From the NCBI GenBank assembly GCA_031253625.1, contig JAIRVZ010000044.1:38819-102818 (forward strand): 64,000 bases of DNA. The letters run 5' to 3'. Positions 19,182-27,148 of this stretch are shown one piece after another. How positions within the stretch are numbered: the first letter of the stretch is position 1; each line of letters starts with the position of its first letter. The stretch comes from Dysgonamonadaceae bacterium. GTDB lineage: Bacteria > Bacteroidota > Bacteroidia > Bacteroidales > Azobacteroidaceae. A model generated the notes under the pieces. The model ran no database searches. It was not told the origin of the DNA and saw only the letters and a program-made list of their open reading frames with translations. Both the position numbers and the translations under genes were made by a program.

Positions 19182-19865
19182 ATGAATAACATATATAAAA
19201 TAAAGAAAATTTCCTCAAATCAACCTTATACCAAACGCGAGGAGATTATGCACATACTTACCCACTGGATAGGCAGTATTATAGTTAGTTTGGGAGCCGG
19301 TTGTCTTATAACTTTAAGTGCGTTAACAGACTCTGTCACAAAAATTATCTCTGTGTCTATATACAGTTTCAGCATGATAGTGCTTTACTGCGCCTCTACG
19401 CTCTATCATTTTGCAGAAAACGAAGGTGTGAAAAAGAAACTTAAAGTATTAGACCACTCTTGCATTTATCTTCTGATAGCCGGCACATATACACCATTTT
19501 TGCTTGTTAACATAAAAGGCACTATAGGTATAACGCTTTTTGTAATTGTTTGGAGCATGGCTCTTTTGGGAATAATCGCCAAAATGTTCTTTTTGAGTAA
19601 ATTTAAAAAGATATCCTTAGTGGTTTATTTGGTTATGGGTTGGCTTGTAGTTTTTGCGATAAAGCCACTCCTTGGTTCGATGTGCACGACCGGACTTATT
19701 CTTATTGCTTTAGGAGGCTTATTTTATTCCGGAGGAGTGTATTTTTATATTCGTAAAGACAAGGAATTCTACCACGGCATTTGGCATATTTTTGTTTTAC
19801 TGGGAACAATCGCGCATCTCTTCGCAGTTTTATACGGTTCTGTGCTCCCAATAAGACCTATGTAA
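19182..19865 (+). CDS. hemolysin III family (PAQR-like) membrane protein
   Basis: I prefer the ATG at 19182 over a TTG at 19161. The roughly 227-residue protein has seven membrane segments and the family motifs EEIMHILTHWIGSI, YCASTLYHFAENEG (the conserved S-x3-H), LDHSCIYLLIAGTYTPF and, near the end, YHGIWHIFVLLGTIAHL. These His residues are the metal-binding set of PAQR proteins such as YqfA. Function in bacteria is poorly defined despite the hemolysin III name. Confidence 0.9.
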   Translation: MNNIYKIKKISSNQPYTKREEIMHILTHWIGSIIVSLGAGCLITLSALTDSVTKIISVSIYSFSMIVLYCASTLYHFAENEGVKKKLKVLDHSCIYLLIAGTYTPFLLVNIKGTIGITLFVIVWSMALLGIIAKMFFLSKFKKISLVVYLVMGWLVVFAIKPLLGSMCTTGLILIALGGLFYSGGVYFYIRKDKEFYHGIWHIFVLLGTIAHLFAVLYGSVLPIRPM

Positions 19866-19894
19866 TAAAGAATAATTATCTTTGCAGGAAAGTG

Positions 19895-19968
19895 TGGAGA
19901 TTACGAGACTCGAACTCGTCACCTTTAGACTGCCAGTCTAACGCTCTAGCCAGATGAGCTAAACCCCC
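19895..19968 (-). tRNA. tRNA-Ala (GGC)
   Basis: The minus strand folds as a full cloverleaf: acceptor GGGGGTT with AATCTCC, D arm GCTC...GAGC, anticodon arm TTAGA-CTGGCAG-TCTAA with anticodon GGC, and T loop TTCGAGT. The G3-U70 wobble pair, the alanine identity element, is present. CCA is not encoded. Confidence 0.95.
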
Positions 19969-20030
19969 ATTTTCAATTCGGGGACAAAGATAACAGAATT
20001 TTCACAATTTGTATCAGTTTATACTAAAAA

Positions 20031-20588
20031 ATGATAAAAGAAAAAATCATACTTGGAATCGACCCGGGAACAACAGTCATGGGATATGGCGTTTTACAGG
20101 TGATAGACAATAAGCCTTCGTTAATCGCGATGGGCGTATTAGAATTGAACAAATATGAAGACCATTATCTCCGGTTAAGACGGATTTTCGAAAGAGTTAT
20201 CGGGTTGATTGATGAGTATTTACCTGATGAATTAGCCATTGAAGCTCCATTTTTTGGAAAAAACGTTCAAAGTATGCTCAAGTTGGGAAGGGCGCAAGGA
20301 GTGGCTATGGCCGCTGCTTTGTCGCGCGATATTCCCATTTTCGAATATGCGCCTTTGAAAATCAAAATGTCAATTACAGGCAATGGAAAAGCAGCCAAAG
20401 AACAAGTGGCCGATATGCTTAAACGATACTTGAAAATTCCGGAAGAAAATATGCTCCCACAATTGGATGCTACCGACGGATTGGCTGCTGCACTTTGTCA
20501 TTTCTTCCAAAGCAACAATCCTTTATCCGAAGGAAAATACAATAGTTGGAAAGACTTCATCAATAAAAACCCCGGAAAAGTCGTATAA
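20031..20588 (+). CDS. ruvC: Holliday junction resolvase RuvC
   Basis: This 185-residue endonuclease cuts Holliday junctions during recombination. Visible features: [17 protein letters not shown] with the first catalytic Asp (about residue 11), [11 protein letters not shown] with the catalytic Glu (about residue 71) and [14 protein letters not shown] near residue 148 with the last acidic residues. Length is normal. The RuvAB genes are not in the window. Confidence 0.95.
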   Translation: MIKEKIILGIDPGTTVMGYGVLQVIDNKPSLIAMGVLELNKYEDHYLRLRRIFERVIGLIDEYLPDELAIEAPFFGKNVQSMLKLGRAQGVAMAAALSRDIPIFEYAPLKIKMSITGNGKAAKEQVADMLKRYLKIPEENMLPQLDATDGLAAALCHFFQSNNPLSEGKYNSWKDFINKNPGKVV

Positions 20589-20612
20589 CGCGTAGCGTTT
20601 CCGCGTCTATAG

Positions 20613-20632
20613 CCGTGTGCGAAAGCGCACGG
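20613..20632. repeat. GC-rich hairpin with GAAA loop
   Basis: CCGTGTGC-GAAA-GCGCACGG forms eight pairs (one G-U in one strand). It follows a GCGTAGCGTTTCCGCG stretch that is GC-rich compared with its surroundings. There is no T-run, so it is not a simple terminator; it looks like another small dispersed repeat. Confidence 0.5.
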
Positions 20633-20651
20633 ATTGAACGGATTGGAATAA

Positions 20652-20684
20652 AAAATAACCCCCAAATGAATTGAGGGTTATTTT
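20652..20684. terminator. bidirectional terminator between ruvC and tRNA-His
   Basis: AAAATAACCC (20652-20661) and GGGTTATTTT (20675-20684) form a ten-pair stem that has an A-run on one side and a T-run on the other. It can end both ruvC transcripts and the minus-strand tRNA-His transcript. Confidence 0.75.
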
Positions 20685-20688
20685 GGTG

Positions 20689-20763
20689 GGTGGATGACCG
20701 GATTCGAACCGGCGACCCTCAGAACCACAATCTGATGCTCTAACCAGCTGAGCTACAACCACC
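20689..20763 (-). tRNA. tRNA-His (GTG)
   Basis: The minus strand gives GGTGGTTGTAGCTC, anticodon arm CAGA-TTGTGGT-TCTG with anticodon GTG, and T arm GCCGG-TTCGAAT-CCGGT. The extra G at position -1 opposite C73, the histidine identity pair, is encoded. There is one U-U mismatch in the acceptor stem (position 5-68). CCA is not encoded. Confidence 0.95.
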
Positions 20764-20824
20764 ATTTAATTTGCGGGTACAAAGATAGAGTTTTCTTTGT
20801 ATTCTGCAAAGTTTTTCTGTTTTT

Positions 20825-21937
20825 TTATTCTTGATTGACGGTATCCTCCAAACAATCGACATTGTATTTGTCGAATAAATCTCTGGCATTTCGGGCAAAA
20901 ATCATCATCTTGTCGTAAGTAGTCGGCGAGATAGAATCTTTCATATTTTCAAAACGACTGACAGGTAATAAAGTAAAATCTATTTTGTCCTCATTTTTCT
21001 GTCTGTCGACATATACCAATTGATAAGAGCAAGATTTGATTTTCGTTTTGAAATTCTCTTTCGCAACAACAACCTTAAGCATTTGTCCGCCATCGGTATT
21101 TTCTTTGACCTGTGCGGAGACAAAATTTCCCAAAGAATAGACTACCAAATTGGTTATTTCACCTTTCTCATTTTTTAAAACATGCGTAGGTTGAACAACG
21201 TGTGGATGCGAACCGATAACCAAATCTGCTCCTTCCCTGAACATTAATTTAGTCAACCGTTCCTGTTCTTTGTTTTGATTCAATTTATATTCCTCGCCCC
21301 AATGTATGGCGACAATAACCAAATCCGCACCCAAAAATCCTTTGGCATCTCTGATGTTGTTTTTTATTTGGATAGTATCAATATAATTGACCACATTGGG
21401 CGACGAAACGCTGATTCCGTTTGTGCTGTAAGTATAATTCAGAAAAGCCATACGGATATTATTCTTCGTCAGCATCATCGGATAATTCCTGACTTTTTCT
21501 GCCTGATTTCTATAAGTTCCGACGTGTCTCACACCTAAAGAATCCAACACATCGAGTGTTCGTTCCAATCCCTTTTTCCCTCTGTCTACACAATGATTAT
21601 TGGAAGTCAGGAAGACATCGAAACCCGCATCTTTCAGCGCGATAGGAAATTCGTCGGGAGCACTAAACATAGGATATCCGGTATATGGTTTTCCGCCTAA
21701 GGTTACTTCCAAATTGACAATTGCAATATCAGCTTCAGTGATATAATCTTTCAAATGCTTAAAGTACGAAGAATAATCGTAAATGCCCTTGCGATAAGCG
21801 TTATTGATTTGAGATTGATGCTGCATGGCATCGCCGGCAAAAAGGAGCGTAAGCTCCTGACAATTGACAATTGACAATTTACAATTTACAATCAATAATA
21901 CCAACAAAATTTTGATGTTATACGAGTAACTTTTCAT
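20825..21937 (-). CDS. CapA family (poly-gamma-glutamate synthesis-like) metallophosphoesterase-type protein
   Basis: I start at the ATG at 21937, because the longer frame runs back into folD. The roughly 370-residue protein has a hydrophobic leader then LTLLFAGDAMQHQSQ, LTSNNHCVDRGKKGLERTLD, VVAIHWGEEYKLN-like (seen: VIVAIHWGEEYKLNQNKEQE) and DLVIGSHPHVVQP. These are the CapA/PgsA motifs related to metallophosphatases. The family is extracytoplasmic; some members act on capsule or cell-wall polymers. Odd point: part of the leader (IVNCKLSIVNCQ) is encoded by a 7-bp tandem repeat, so the secretion signal seems partly repeat-derived. Confidence 0.85.
   Translation of the reverse strand: MKSYSYNIKILLVLLIVNCKLSIVNCQELTLLFAGDAMQHQSQINNAYRKGIYDYSSYFKHLKDYITEADIAIVNLEVTLGGKPYTGYPMFSAPDEFPIALKDAGFDVFLTSNNHCVDRGKKGLERTLDVLDSLGVRHVGTYRNQAEKVRNYPMMLTKNNIRMAFLNYTYSTNGISVSSPNVVNYIDTIQIKNNIRDAKGFLGADLVIVAIHWGEEYKLNQNKEQERLTKLMFREGADLVIGSHPHVVQPTHVLKNEKGEITNLVVYSLGNFVSAQVKENTDGGQMLKVVVAKENFKTKIKSCSYQLVYVDRQKNEDKIDFTLLPVSRFENMKDSISPTTYDKMMIFARNARDLFDKYNVDCLEDTVNQE
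21861..21893. repeat. 7-bp tandem repeat inside the CapA-like signal peptide
   Basis: The plus strand reads CAATTGA, CAATTGA, CAATTTA, CAATTTA, CAATC: four full units of 7 bases. Read on the minus strand it encodes a 7-residue periodicity in the protein, IVNCKLS then IVNCQEL. A related array in inverse orientation lies at 21952-21980. Confidence 0.85.
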
Positions 21938-21951
21938 TGTAATATAAATTA

Positions 21952-21980
21952 TCAATTGTAAATCGTAAATTGTAAATTGA
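21952..21980. repeat. inverse array of the 7-bp repeat before the CapA-like gene
   Basis: TCAATTG, TAAATCG, TAAATTG, TAAATTGA: the same 7-bp unit as at 21861-21893 but on the opposite strand. Together the two arrays form an imperfect palindrome around the CapA start codon, between it and the end of folD. Confidence 0.75.
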
Positions 21981-21981
21981 T

Positions 21982-22860
21982 TTAGTATATGGCTTTTTTG
22001 CCTGCCAGCAAAGTATTTTTCATTAACGAAATAATCGTCATCGGGCCAACGCCACCGGGAACCGGAGTAATGTAAGAGCATTTCGGAGCGACTTCGTCAA
22101 ATTTCACATCACCGGTAAGTTTGAATCCCGATTTGGTTTTATCGGAAGGAACGCGAGTTGTTCCTACGTCAATCACAACTGCTCCTTCTTTGACCATATC
22201 GGCCGTAAGAAATTCGGGAGAACCCAATGCGGCAATGATAATGTCTCCTTGCAAGCAAAATTCTTTAATATTCTTGGTACGACTGTGACAAACCGTTACA
22301 GTACAATCTCCGGGATATGCTTTTTGCATCATCAGAGAGGCCATCGGTTTCCCTACAATATTACTGCGCCCGAGCACTATGCAATGTTTGCCGGAAGTTT
22401 CGATATTGTACCTTTTCAATAATTCGAGGATACCGGCCGGAGTTGCCGAAACAAAACAAGGCAAACCGATAGACATACGTCCCACGTTAATCGGATGAAA
22501 TCCGTCGACATCTTTCCGATAGTCGATTGTTTCGATTACTTTCTGCTCCGAAATGTGTTTGGGCAAAGGCAATTGTACGATGAAGCCGTCAACATCAGGA
22601 TCATTATTTAACTCGACAACTTTTTTAAGCAATTCTTCTTCCGTTACATCATCTTCATAACGAATCAAAGAAGATTTGAAACCAACTTCCTCACAAGTAC
22701 GCACTTTGCTTGCAACGTATGTTTCACTGCCACCATCATGACCCACCAAAATTGCAGCCAAATGAGGCGTTTTTCCTCCTGCCGCTTTGATTTGTTTTAC
22801 TTCTTCTGCTATCTCCAATTTGATTTGAGCAGCAATTGCTTTTCCGTCGATTAACATCAT
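21982..22860 (-). CDS. folD: bifunctional methylenetetrahydrofolate dehydrogenase/cyclohydrolase
   Basis: The 292-residue cytosolic enzyme interconverts 5,10-methylene- and 10-formyl-tetrahydrofolate. Features: [20 protein letters not shown] with the catalytic Lys (about residue 54), [12 protein letters not shown] (about 95-106), the NADP-binding segment [19 protein letters not shown] and the C-terminal [19 protein letters not shown]. Length is typical. The start is at MMLIDGKAI, with two adjacent ATGs. It is followed on the same strand by the CapA-like gene and lies directly after ffh. Confidence 0.96.
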   Translation of the reverse strand: MMLIDGKAIAAQIKLEIAEEVKQIKAAGGKTPHLAAILVGHDGGSETYVASKVRTCEEVGFKSSLIRYEDDVTEEELLKKVVELNNDPDVDGFIVQLPLPKHISEQKVIETIDYRKDVDGFHPINVGRMSIGLPCFVSATPAGILELLKRYNIETSGKHCIVLGRSNIVGKPMASLMMQKAYPGDCTVTVCHSRTKNIKEFCLQGDIIIAALGSPEFLTADMVKEGAVVIDVGTTRVPSDKTKSGFKLTGDVKFDEVAPKCSYITPVPGGVGPMTIISLMKNTLLAGKKAIY

Positions 22861-22861
22861 A

Positions 22862-24184
22862 TTATTTTTTCTTCATCATTCCTTTTCCCGGAAGTTTGGA
22901 TGTAGTCATCATCTTCATCATTTTACGGGTTTCTTCAAATTGTTTGAGCAATTTGTTTACTTCCTGAACAGAGGTTCCGCTACCTTTGGCGATTCTGGCG
23001 CGACGCGAACCGTTCAAAATACTTGGATTGGTTCTTTCTTCCGGAGTCATTGAATGAATAATGGCCTCAATACTCTTGAAAGCATCATCGTCTATATCAA
23101 TATCTTTCAATGCTTTTCCTACACCCGGAATCATAGATGCCAAATCTTTCAGGTTACCCATTTTTTTGATTTGAGCGATTTGAGAAAGGAAATCGTTGAA
23201 ATCAAATTGATTTTTAGCAATTCTCTTTTGTAAGCGACGGGCTTCTTCTTCGTCGTATTGTTCCTGTGCTTTTTCTACTAACGAAACAATATCTCCCATT
23301 CCCAAAATGCGATCGGCCATACGAGTCGGGTGGAATGGGTCGATAGCGTCCATTTTCTCACCGGTTCCCACAAATTTTATGGGCTTATCAACGACAGAAC
23401 GAATAGAAAGCGCAGCTCCACCGCGAGTATCACCATCTAATTTGGTAAGTACAACCCCGTCGAAATTCAAACGGTCGTTGAATTCTTTGGCGGTGTTTAC
23501 GGCATCTTGTCCGGTCATGGAATCCACTACAAACAAGATTTCATTCGGATTGATAGCTTTTTTGATAGCCTCAATCTCGTTCATCATTTCTTCGTCGACA
23601 GCCAAACGTCCGGCGGTATCTATAATGATAAGGTCACAACCTTTATCTTTTGCAAATTTGATACTGTTTTTAGCAATCTGAACAGGATTTTTGTTTCCTT
23701 CTTCGGTATAAACAGGAACTTCGATTTGTTCTCCGAGTACTTTCAACTGGTCGATAGCTGCAGGACGATACACGTCGCAAGCAACCAACAACGGATGTTT
23801 TCCGCGTTTGCTTTTCAGCATTTTGGCCAATTTTCCGGAGAAAGTCGTTTTGCCCGAACCTTGCAATCCCGACATCAGGATAATGGAAGGATTACTTTTT
23901 ATGTTGATGTCGACAGTTTCTCCACCCATTAATACGGCTAACTCGTCGTGCACGATTTTAACCATTAACTGTCCGGGCTTAACTGCTTTAAGCACATCTT
24001 GTCCTAAAGCTTTTTCCTTGACTGTATCGGTAAATTGCTTGGCAACTTTATAGTTTACGTCGGCATCAAGCAATGCTTTGCGTACATCTTTCAATGTTTC
24101 GGCAACATTGATTTCGGTAATTCTTCCTTCTCCCTTGAGGAGCTTAAACGAGCGGTCTAACCTGTCACTTAAATTTTCAAACAT
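22862..24184 (-). CDS. ffh: signal recognition particle protein Ffh
   Basis: I start at the ATG at 24184 ([20 protein letters not shown]), the family-standard N-terminus. The roughly 440-residue GTPase binds SRP RNA and signal peptides for cotranslational insertion. It has an N domain, G domain with [15 protein letters not shown] (about residues 107-121), [26 protein letters not shown] and a Met-rich M domain ending [13 protein letters not shown]. It lies 1 base from folD. Confidence 0.97.
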   Translation of the reverse strand: MFENLSDRLDRSFKLLKGEGRITEINVAETLKDVRKALLDADVNYKVAKQFTDTVKEKALGQDVLKAVKPGQLMVKIVHDELAVLMGGETVDINIKSNPSIILMSGLQGSGKTTFSGKLAKMLKSKRGKHPLLVACDVYRPAAIDQLKVLGEQIEVPVYTEEGNKNPVQIAKNSIKFAKDKGCDLIIIDTAGRLAVDEEMMNEIEAIKKAINPNEILFVVDSMTGQDAVNTAKEFNDRLNFDGVVLTKLDGDTRGGAALSIRSVVDKPIKFVGTGEKMDAIDPFHPTRMADRILGMGDIVSLVEKAQEQYDEEEARRLQKRIAKNQFDFNDFLSQIAQIKKMGNLKDLASMIPGVGKALKDIDIDDDAFKSIEAIIHSMTPEERTNPSILNGSRRARIAKGSGTSVQEVNKLLKQFEETRKMMKMMTTSKLPGKGMMKKK

Positions 24185-24206
24185 ACTGATTTTGTTTTTT
24201 GAGTCG

Positions 24207-24237
24207 CAAAAATACAACAAAACAAGTAATTATCAAA
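24207..24237 (-). promoter_or_regulatory. promoter of ffh
   Basis: On the minus strand: TTTG (24234-24237), 19 bases, then TATTTTTG (24207-24214). It lies 22 bases before the ffh ATG and supports the shorter start. Confidence 0.65.
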
Positions 24238-24268
24238 ATCAACAAGAAATTGAACAACTCCAATTTTT

Positions 24269-25132
24269 CTATCTTGAACCTAAATACAGAAAATACATCC
24301 CGATAAGCAGCAACAACAAATCAATCGCTTTGTTTTTCAGGTTCTTTTCACCAAAGAATAACCATCCGGCAATGAAAGAAACTATCACTCCACTGCGACG
24401 TACCATTGAAACAACAGAGATTAAAGCATCATCGTAAGCAAGCGATTTGAAATAAAAAAAATCTGCCATGATAAGAAAAATTGAAATCAGCGGAATACTC
24501 CATCGCCATTGAAAAGGTGTTGATTTTTTCCGCTGCGGATACCAAAGAAACAAAGTCAAAATTCCCATCATTGCAAATTGATAGAAACAGTAATAACCCT
24601 GAACTACTATCGGGTCGATTATTCTCAGCAAGTATCTGTCGTATAAACCGCTGATTGCACCTGTAATAGTAGCCATCACGATAAAGAAAATCCATTTGTT
24701 GTGCCGAAAGTTAATTCCTTCTTTTTTACCCGTTTTCGACAATAAGAAAAACGAAGAAATAGAGAACAAAACCCCAATCCATTGATACAAATTTAATCTT
24801 TCTTGAAATATCAGCAAGGCTCCCAAAAGTACGAGTATAGGCTGCGTGGCTTTAATAGGCGAAGCAATGGTAATGGGTAAATGTTTGAGGGCGAAATAGG
24901 CAAACAACCACGACGAAAGCACGATTACTGCTTTCAACGCCAGCAATAAATGTATGTGGAAATCGGCAGGATGCGAACCGGATATAAAAACAACGGGCAG
25001 AAAAATTAAACTGCTAAAAAGCGTATTGAGAAAAAGTACAGGGATAACGGCATTTTTCGATAACGATACCTTTTTCACCACATCGTACACACCAAGCAAT
25101 GCTGCTGATAAAAATGCAAGTGCTAACCACAT
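24269..25132 (-). CDS. EamA/DMT family transporter
   Basis: This 287-residue protein has about ten membrane segments arranged as two EamA repeats. Repeat one includes ASPIKATQPILVLLGALLIF (about residues 91-110) and repeat two includes ISVVSMVRRSGVIVSFIAGW (about 238-257) followed by LFFGEKNLKNKAIDLLLLLIG-like family sequence. Drug/metabolite transporters export small metabolites or amino acids; the substrate is unknown. It is transcribed divergently from the HigBA module. Confidence 0.88.
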   Translation of the reverse strand: MWLALAFLSAALLGVYDVVKKVSLSKNAVIPVLFLNTLFSSLIFLPVVFISGSHPADFHIHLLLALKAVIVLSSWLFAYFALKHLPITIASPIKATQPILVLLGALLIFQERLNLYQWIGVLFSISSFFLLSKTGKKEGINFRHNKWIFFIVMATITGAISGLYDRYLLRIIDPIVVQGYYCFYQFAMMGILTLFLWYPQRKKSTPFQWRWSIPLISIFLIMADFFYFKSLAYDDALISVVSMVRRSGVIVSFIAGWLFFGEKNLKNKAIDLLLLLIGMYFLYLGSR

Positions 25133-25200
25133 AAATAATTCATTGAAAACGGGTGCAAAGATAGTAAGTTTCCGTTCGATTTGAAAAGAAGAACAAAAAT

Positions 25201-25243
25201 TATTCCACTATATTTGTGGAATAGAATAAAACTATTATCTTTG
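25201..25243 (+). promoter_or_regulatory. promoter with overlapping palindromic operator for higBA
   Basis: TTTG (25213-25216), 19 bases, then TATCTTTG (25236-25243) is a near-ideal Bacteroidota promoter. A perfect 8-base inverted repeat, TATTCCAC (25201-25208) and GTGGAATA (25216-25223) with a 7-base centre, covers the -33 box. HigA antitoxins commonly bind such palindromes to repress their own operon, so this is the likely operator. Confidence 0.75.
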
Positions 25244-25264
25244 CCACGATTAAAAAAACCAAAC

Positions 25265-25582
25265 ATGGAAATAAAATTTGACAAAAAGTATTTGGAAGAA
25301 TTGTTTTGTGAAGGAAAGACAACGGATAAAAAACATCGTTTTCAACCGAAAATCATCGTAAAATATCGTAAAACTGTTGATACCCTCGAATCCGTTTCGT
25401 GTGTTGAGGACCTTTTCCGGTACAATGCTTTACGCTATGAAAAACTGAAAGGCGACAAAGACGGTTTGGAATCAGTTCGCGTGAACGACCAATATCGTAT
25501 TGAATTCGAAACAAGTAAAGTAGTATCTACAACAGTTGTAACAATATGTAATATAGTAGAATTATCGAACCATTATAAATAA
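25265..25582 (+). CDS. higB: HigB-type toxin (RelE/ParE superfamily)
   Basis: I start at the ATG at 25265 (MEIKFDKKYLEELFCEG), 22 bases after the promoter; the longer frame covers the promoter. The 105-residue protein ends with VNDQYRIEFETSK and VTICNIVELSNHYK, matching HigB mRNA interferases (conserved R-x-I-x-F core and C-terminal Tyr). These cut mRNA at the ribosome. Its antitoxin gene follows 8 bases later, the toxin-first order typical of higBA. Confidence 0.88.
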   Translation: MEIKFDKKYLEELFCEGKTTDKKHRFQPKIIVKYRKTVDTLESVSCVEDLFRYNALRYEKLKGDKDGLESVRVNDQYRIEFETSKVVSTTVVTICNIVELSNHYK

Positions 25583-25590
25583 AACGGATT

Positions 25591-25905
25591 ATGGAAAATA
25601 ATATAATATTTGGGTTTACTCCTACACATCCCGGTGAAATACTGAAAGATGAGATTGAATATCGTAAACTTTCACAAGTCAAGTTGGCGAAACAAATGGG
25701 AATATCATACAAGATTTTGAATGATATACTCAACGGACGTCGGCCGGTTACCACCACTACGGCAATGATGTTTGAAGCGGCATTAGATGTTCCGGCTTAT
25801 TCTCTCATTAACATTCAAACCAAATACAATATGCAAGTTGCAAGCAGTGATAAGTCTCTTATGAAACGTCTTGCTGAAATACGAAAAATGTCAGCGATTT
25901 TTTGA
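25591..25905 (+). CDS. higA: HigA family antitoxin
   Basis: The 104-residue XRE-type helix-turn-helix protein has the HigA signature TPTHPGEILKDEIEYRKLSQ and the helix region KLAKQMGISYKILNDILNGR (about residues 31-50). It should neutralise HigB and repress the operon through the palindrome at 25201-25223. It is 13 bases upstream of hflX, so read-through could link the module to that gene. Confidence 0.93.
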   Translation: MENNIIFGFTPTHPGEILKDEIEYRKLSQVKLAKQMGISYKILNDILNGRRPVTTTTAMMFEAALDVPAYSLINIQTKYNMQVASSDKSLMKRLAEIRKMSAIF

Positions 25906-25918
25906 AAAGAAATAACGA

Positions 25919-27148
25919 ATGAAAGACTTTATCTTAACCGATATACAAACCGAAAGAGCCGTTCTGGTGGGATTGATAACTCCCGAACAAAATGAAATCA
26001 AGGTAAAAGAATACCTTGATGAGTTGGCTTTTTTGGCCGATACTGCCGGAATCCAGCCTGTGAAAAATTTCACACAAAAACTCGACCATGCTCATCCTGT
26101 TACTTTTGTCGGTTCCGGAAAACTGAAAGAAATAAAAGATTATGTAGAAGACGAAGACAACGAAATTGGCTTGATTATCTTCGACGATGAACTTACCCCC
26201 AAGCAATTGCGCAATTTGGAACGCGAACTGAAAGTAAGAATCATGGATCGTACAAGCCTTATTCTCGATATTTTCGCAAGTCGCGCTCAAACTGCCCACG
26301 CTAAAACGCAGGTAGAGTTGGCTCAATATAATTATATGCTACCCCGCCTGACCGGTTTGTGGACTCACTTAGAACGTCAAAGCGGTGGAGGTAGTAGCGG
26401 TTTTCGCATGCGCGGCCCCGGAGAAACCCAGCTCGAAACCGACAAGCGAATTATTTTAGATAAAATATCCCGTCTTAAAAATGAACTGAAAGATATAGAG
26501 CGTCAGAAATCAACCCAACGCAAAAACAGAGGGAAAATGGTGCGCGTGGCGCTTGTGGGATATACAAACGTTGGCAAATCTACCTTGATGAACCTGCTTT
26601 GTAAATCGGATGTTTTTGCCGAAAACAAACTTTTTGCTACGTTAGACACCACTGTCCGCAAGGTAACCATTCAAAATCTCGCATTTTTGCTATCGGACAC
26701 TGTCGGATTTATCAGGAAACTACCTACAGAATTGATTGAATCGTTCAAGTCTACATTGGATGAAGTGCGTGAATCGGACTTGCTACTTCATGTAGTGGAT
26801 ATTTCTCATCCCGGATTTGAAGAACAAATCGAAGTTGTAACAAATACACTGAACGATATAAGCAAAGAAGAAAAACCAACCATCGTGATTTTCAACAAAA
26901 TCGACGCTTTTTCATATATCGAAAAAGATGCCGATGATTTGGCTCCTATTAAAAGAGAAAATCTTTCTTTAGACGAGTTGAAACAAACATGGATGAACAA
27001 ATTACACGAAAATTGTGTTTTCATCTCTGCCCGTGATAAAGATAATATAGAGGAACTTAAATCGGTTCTATACGAAAAAGTAAAGGAAATTCATATACAA
27101 CGCTATCCGTATAATGATTTCCTTTATCAAAATTATGAAGAATTATGA
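25919..27148 (+). CDS. hflX: GTPase HflX
   Basis: The 409-residue ribosome-associated GTPase splits stalled or hibernating ribosomes under stress. Features: the HflX N-terminal domain with FVGSGKLKEIKDYVEDED, the linker SGGGSSGFRMRGPGETQLET (about residues 155-174), and the G domain with VALVGYTNVGKSTLMNLL (about 209-226), DTVGFIRKLPTELI and NKID. It overlaps the next gene by 4 bases (ATGA). Confidence 0.96.
   Translation: MKDFILTDIQTERAVLVGLITPEQNEIKVKEYLDELAFLADTAGIQPVKNFTQKLDHAHPVTFVGSGKLKEIKDYVEDEDNEIGLIIFDDELTPKQLRNLERELKVRIMDRTSLILDIFASRAQTAHAKTQVELAQYNYMLPRLTGLWTHLERQSGGGSSGFRMRGPGETQLETDKRIILDKISRLKNELKDIERQKSTQRKNRGKMVRVALVGYTNVGKSTLMNLLCKSDVFAENKLFATLDTTVRKVTIQNLAFLLSDTVGFIRKLPTELIESFKSTLDEVRESDLLLHVVDISHPGFEEQIEVVTNTLNDISKEEKPTIVIFNKIDAFSYIEKDADDLAPIKRENLSLDELKQTWMNKLHENCVFISARDKDNIEELKSVLYEKVKEIHIQRYPYNDFLYQNYEEL

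Noticed and set aside
21938..22081. Upstream extension of the CapA-like gene
   Set aside because: It runs antiparallel-free into folD on the same strand in another frame and encodes repeat-derived sequence; the ATG at 21937 directly precedes a hydrophobic leader.
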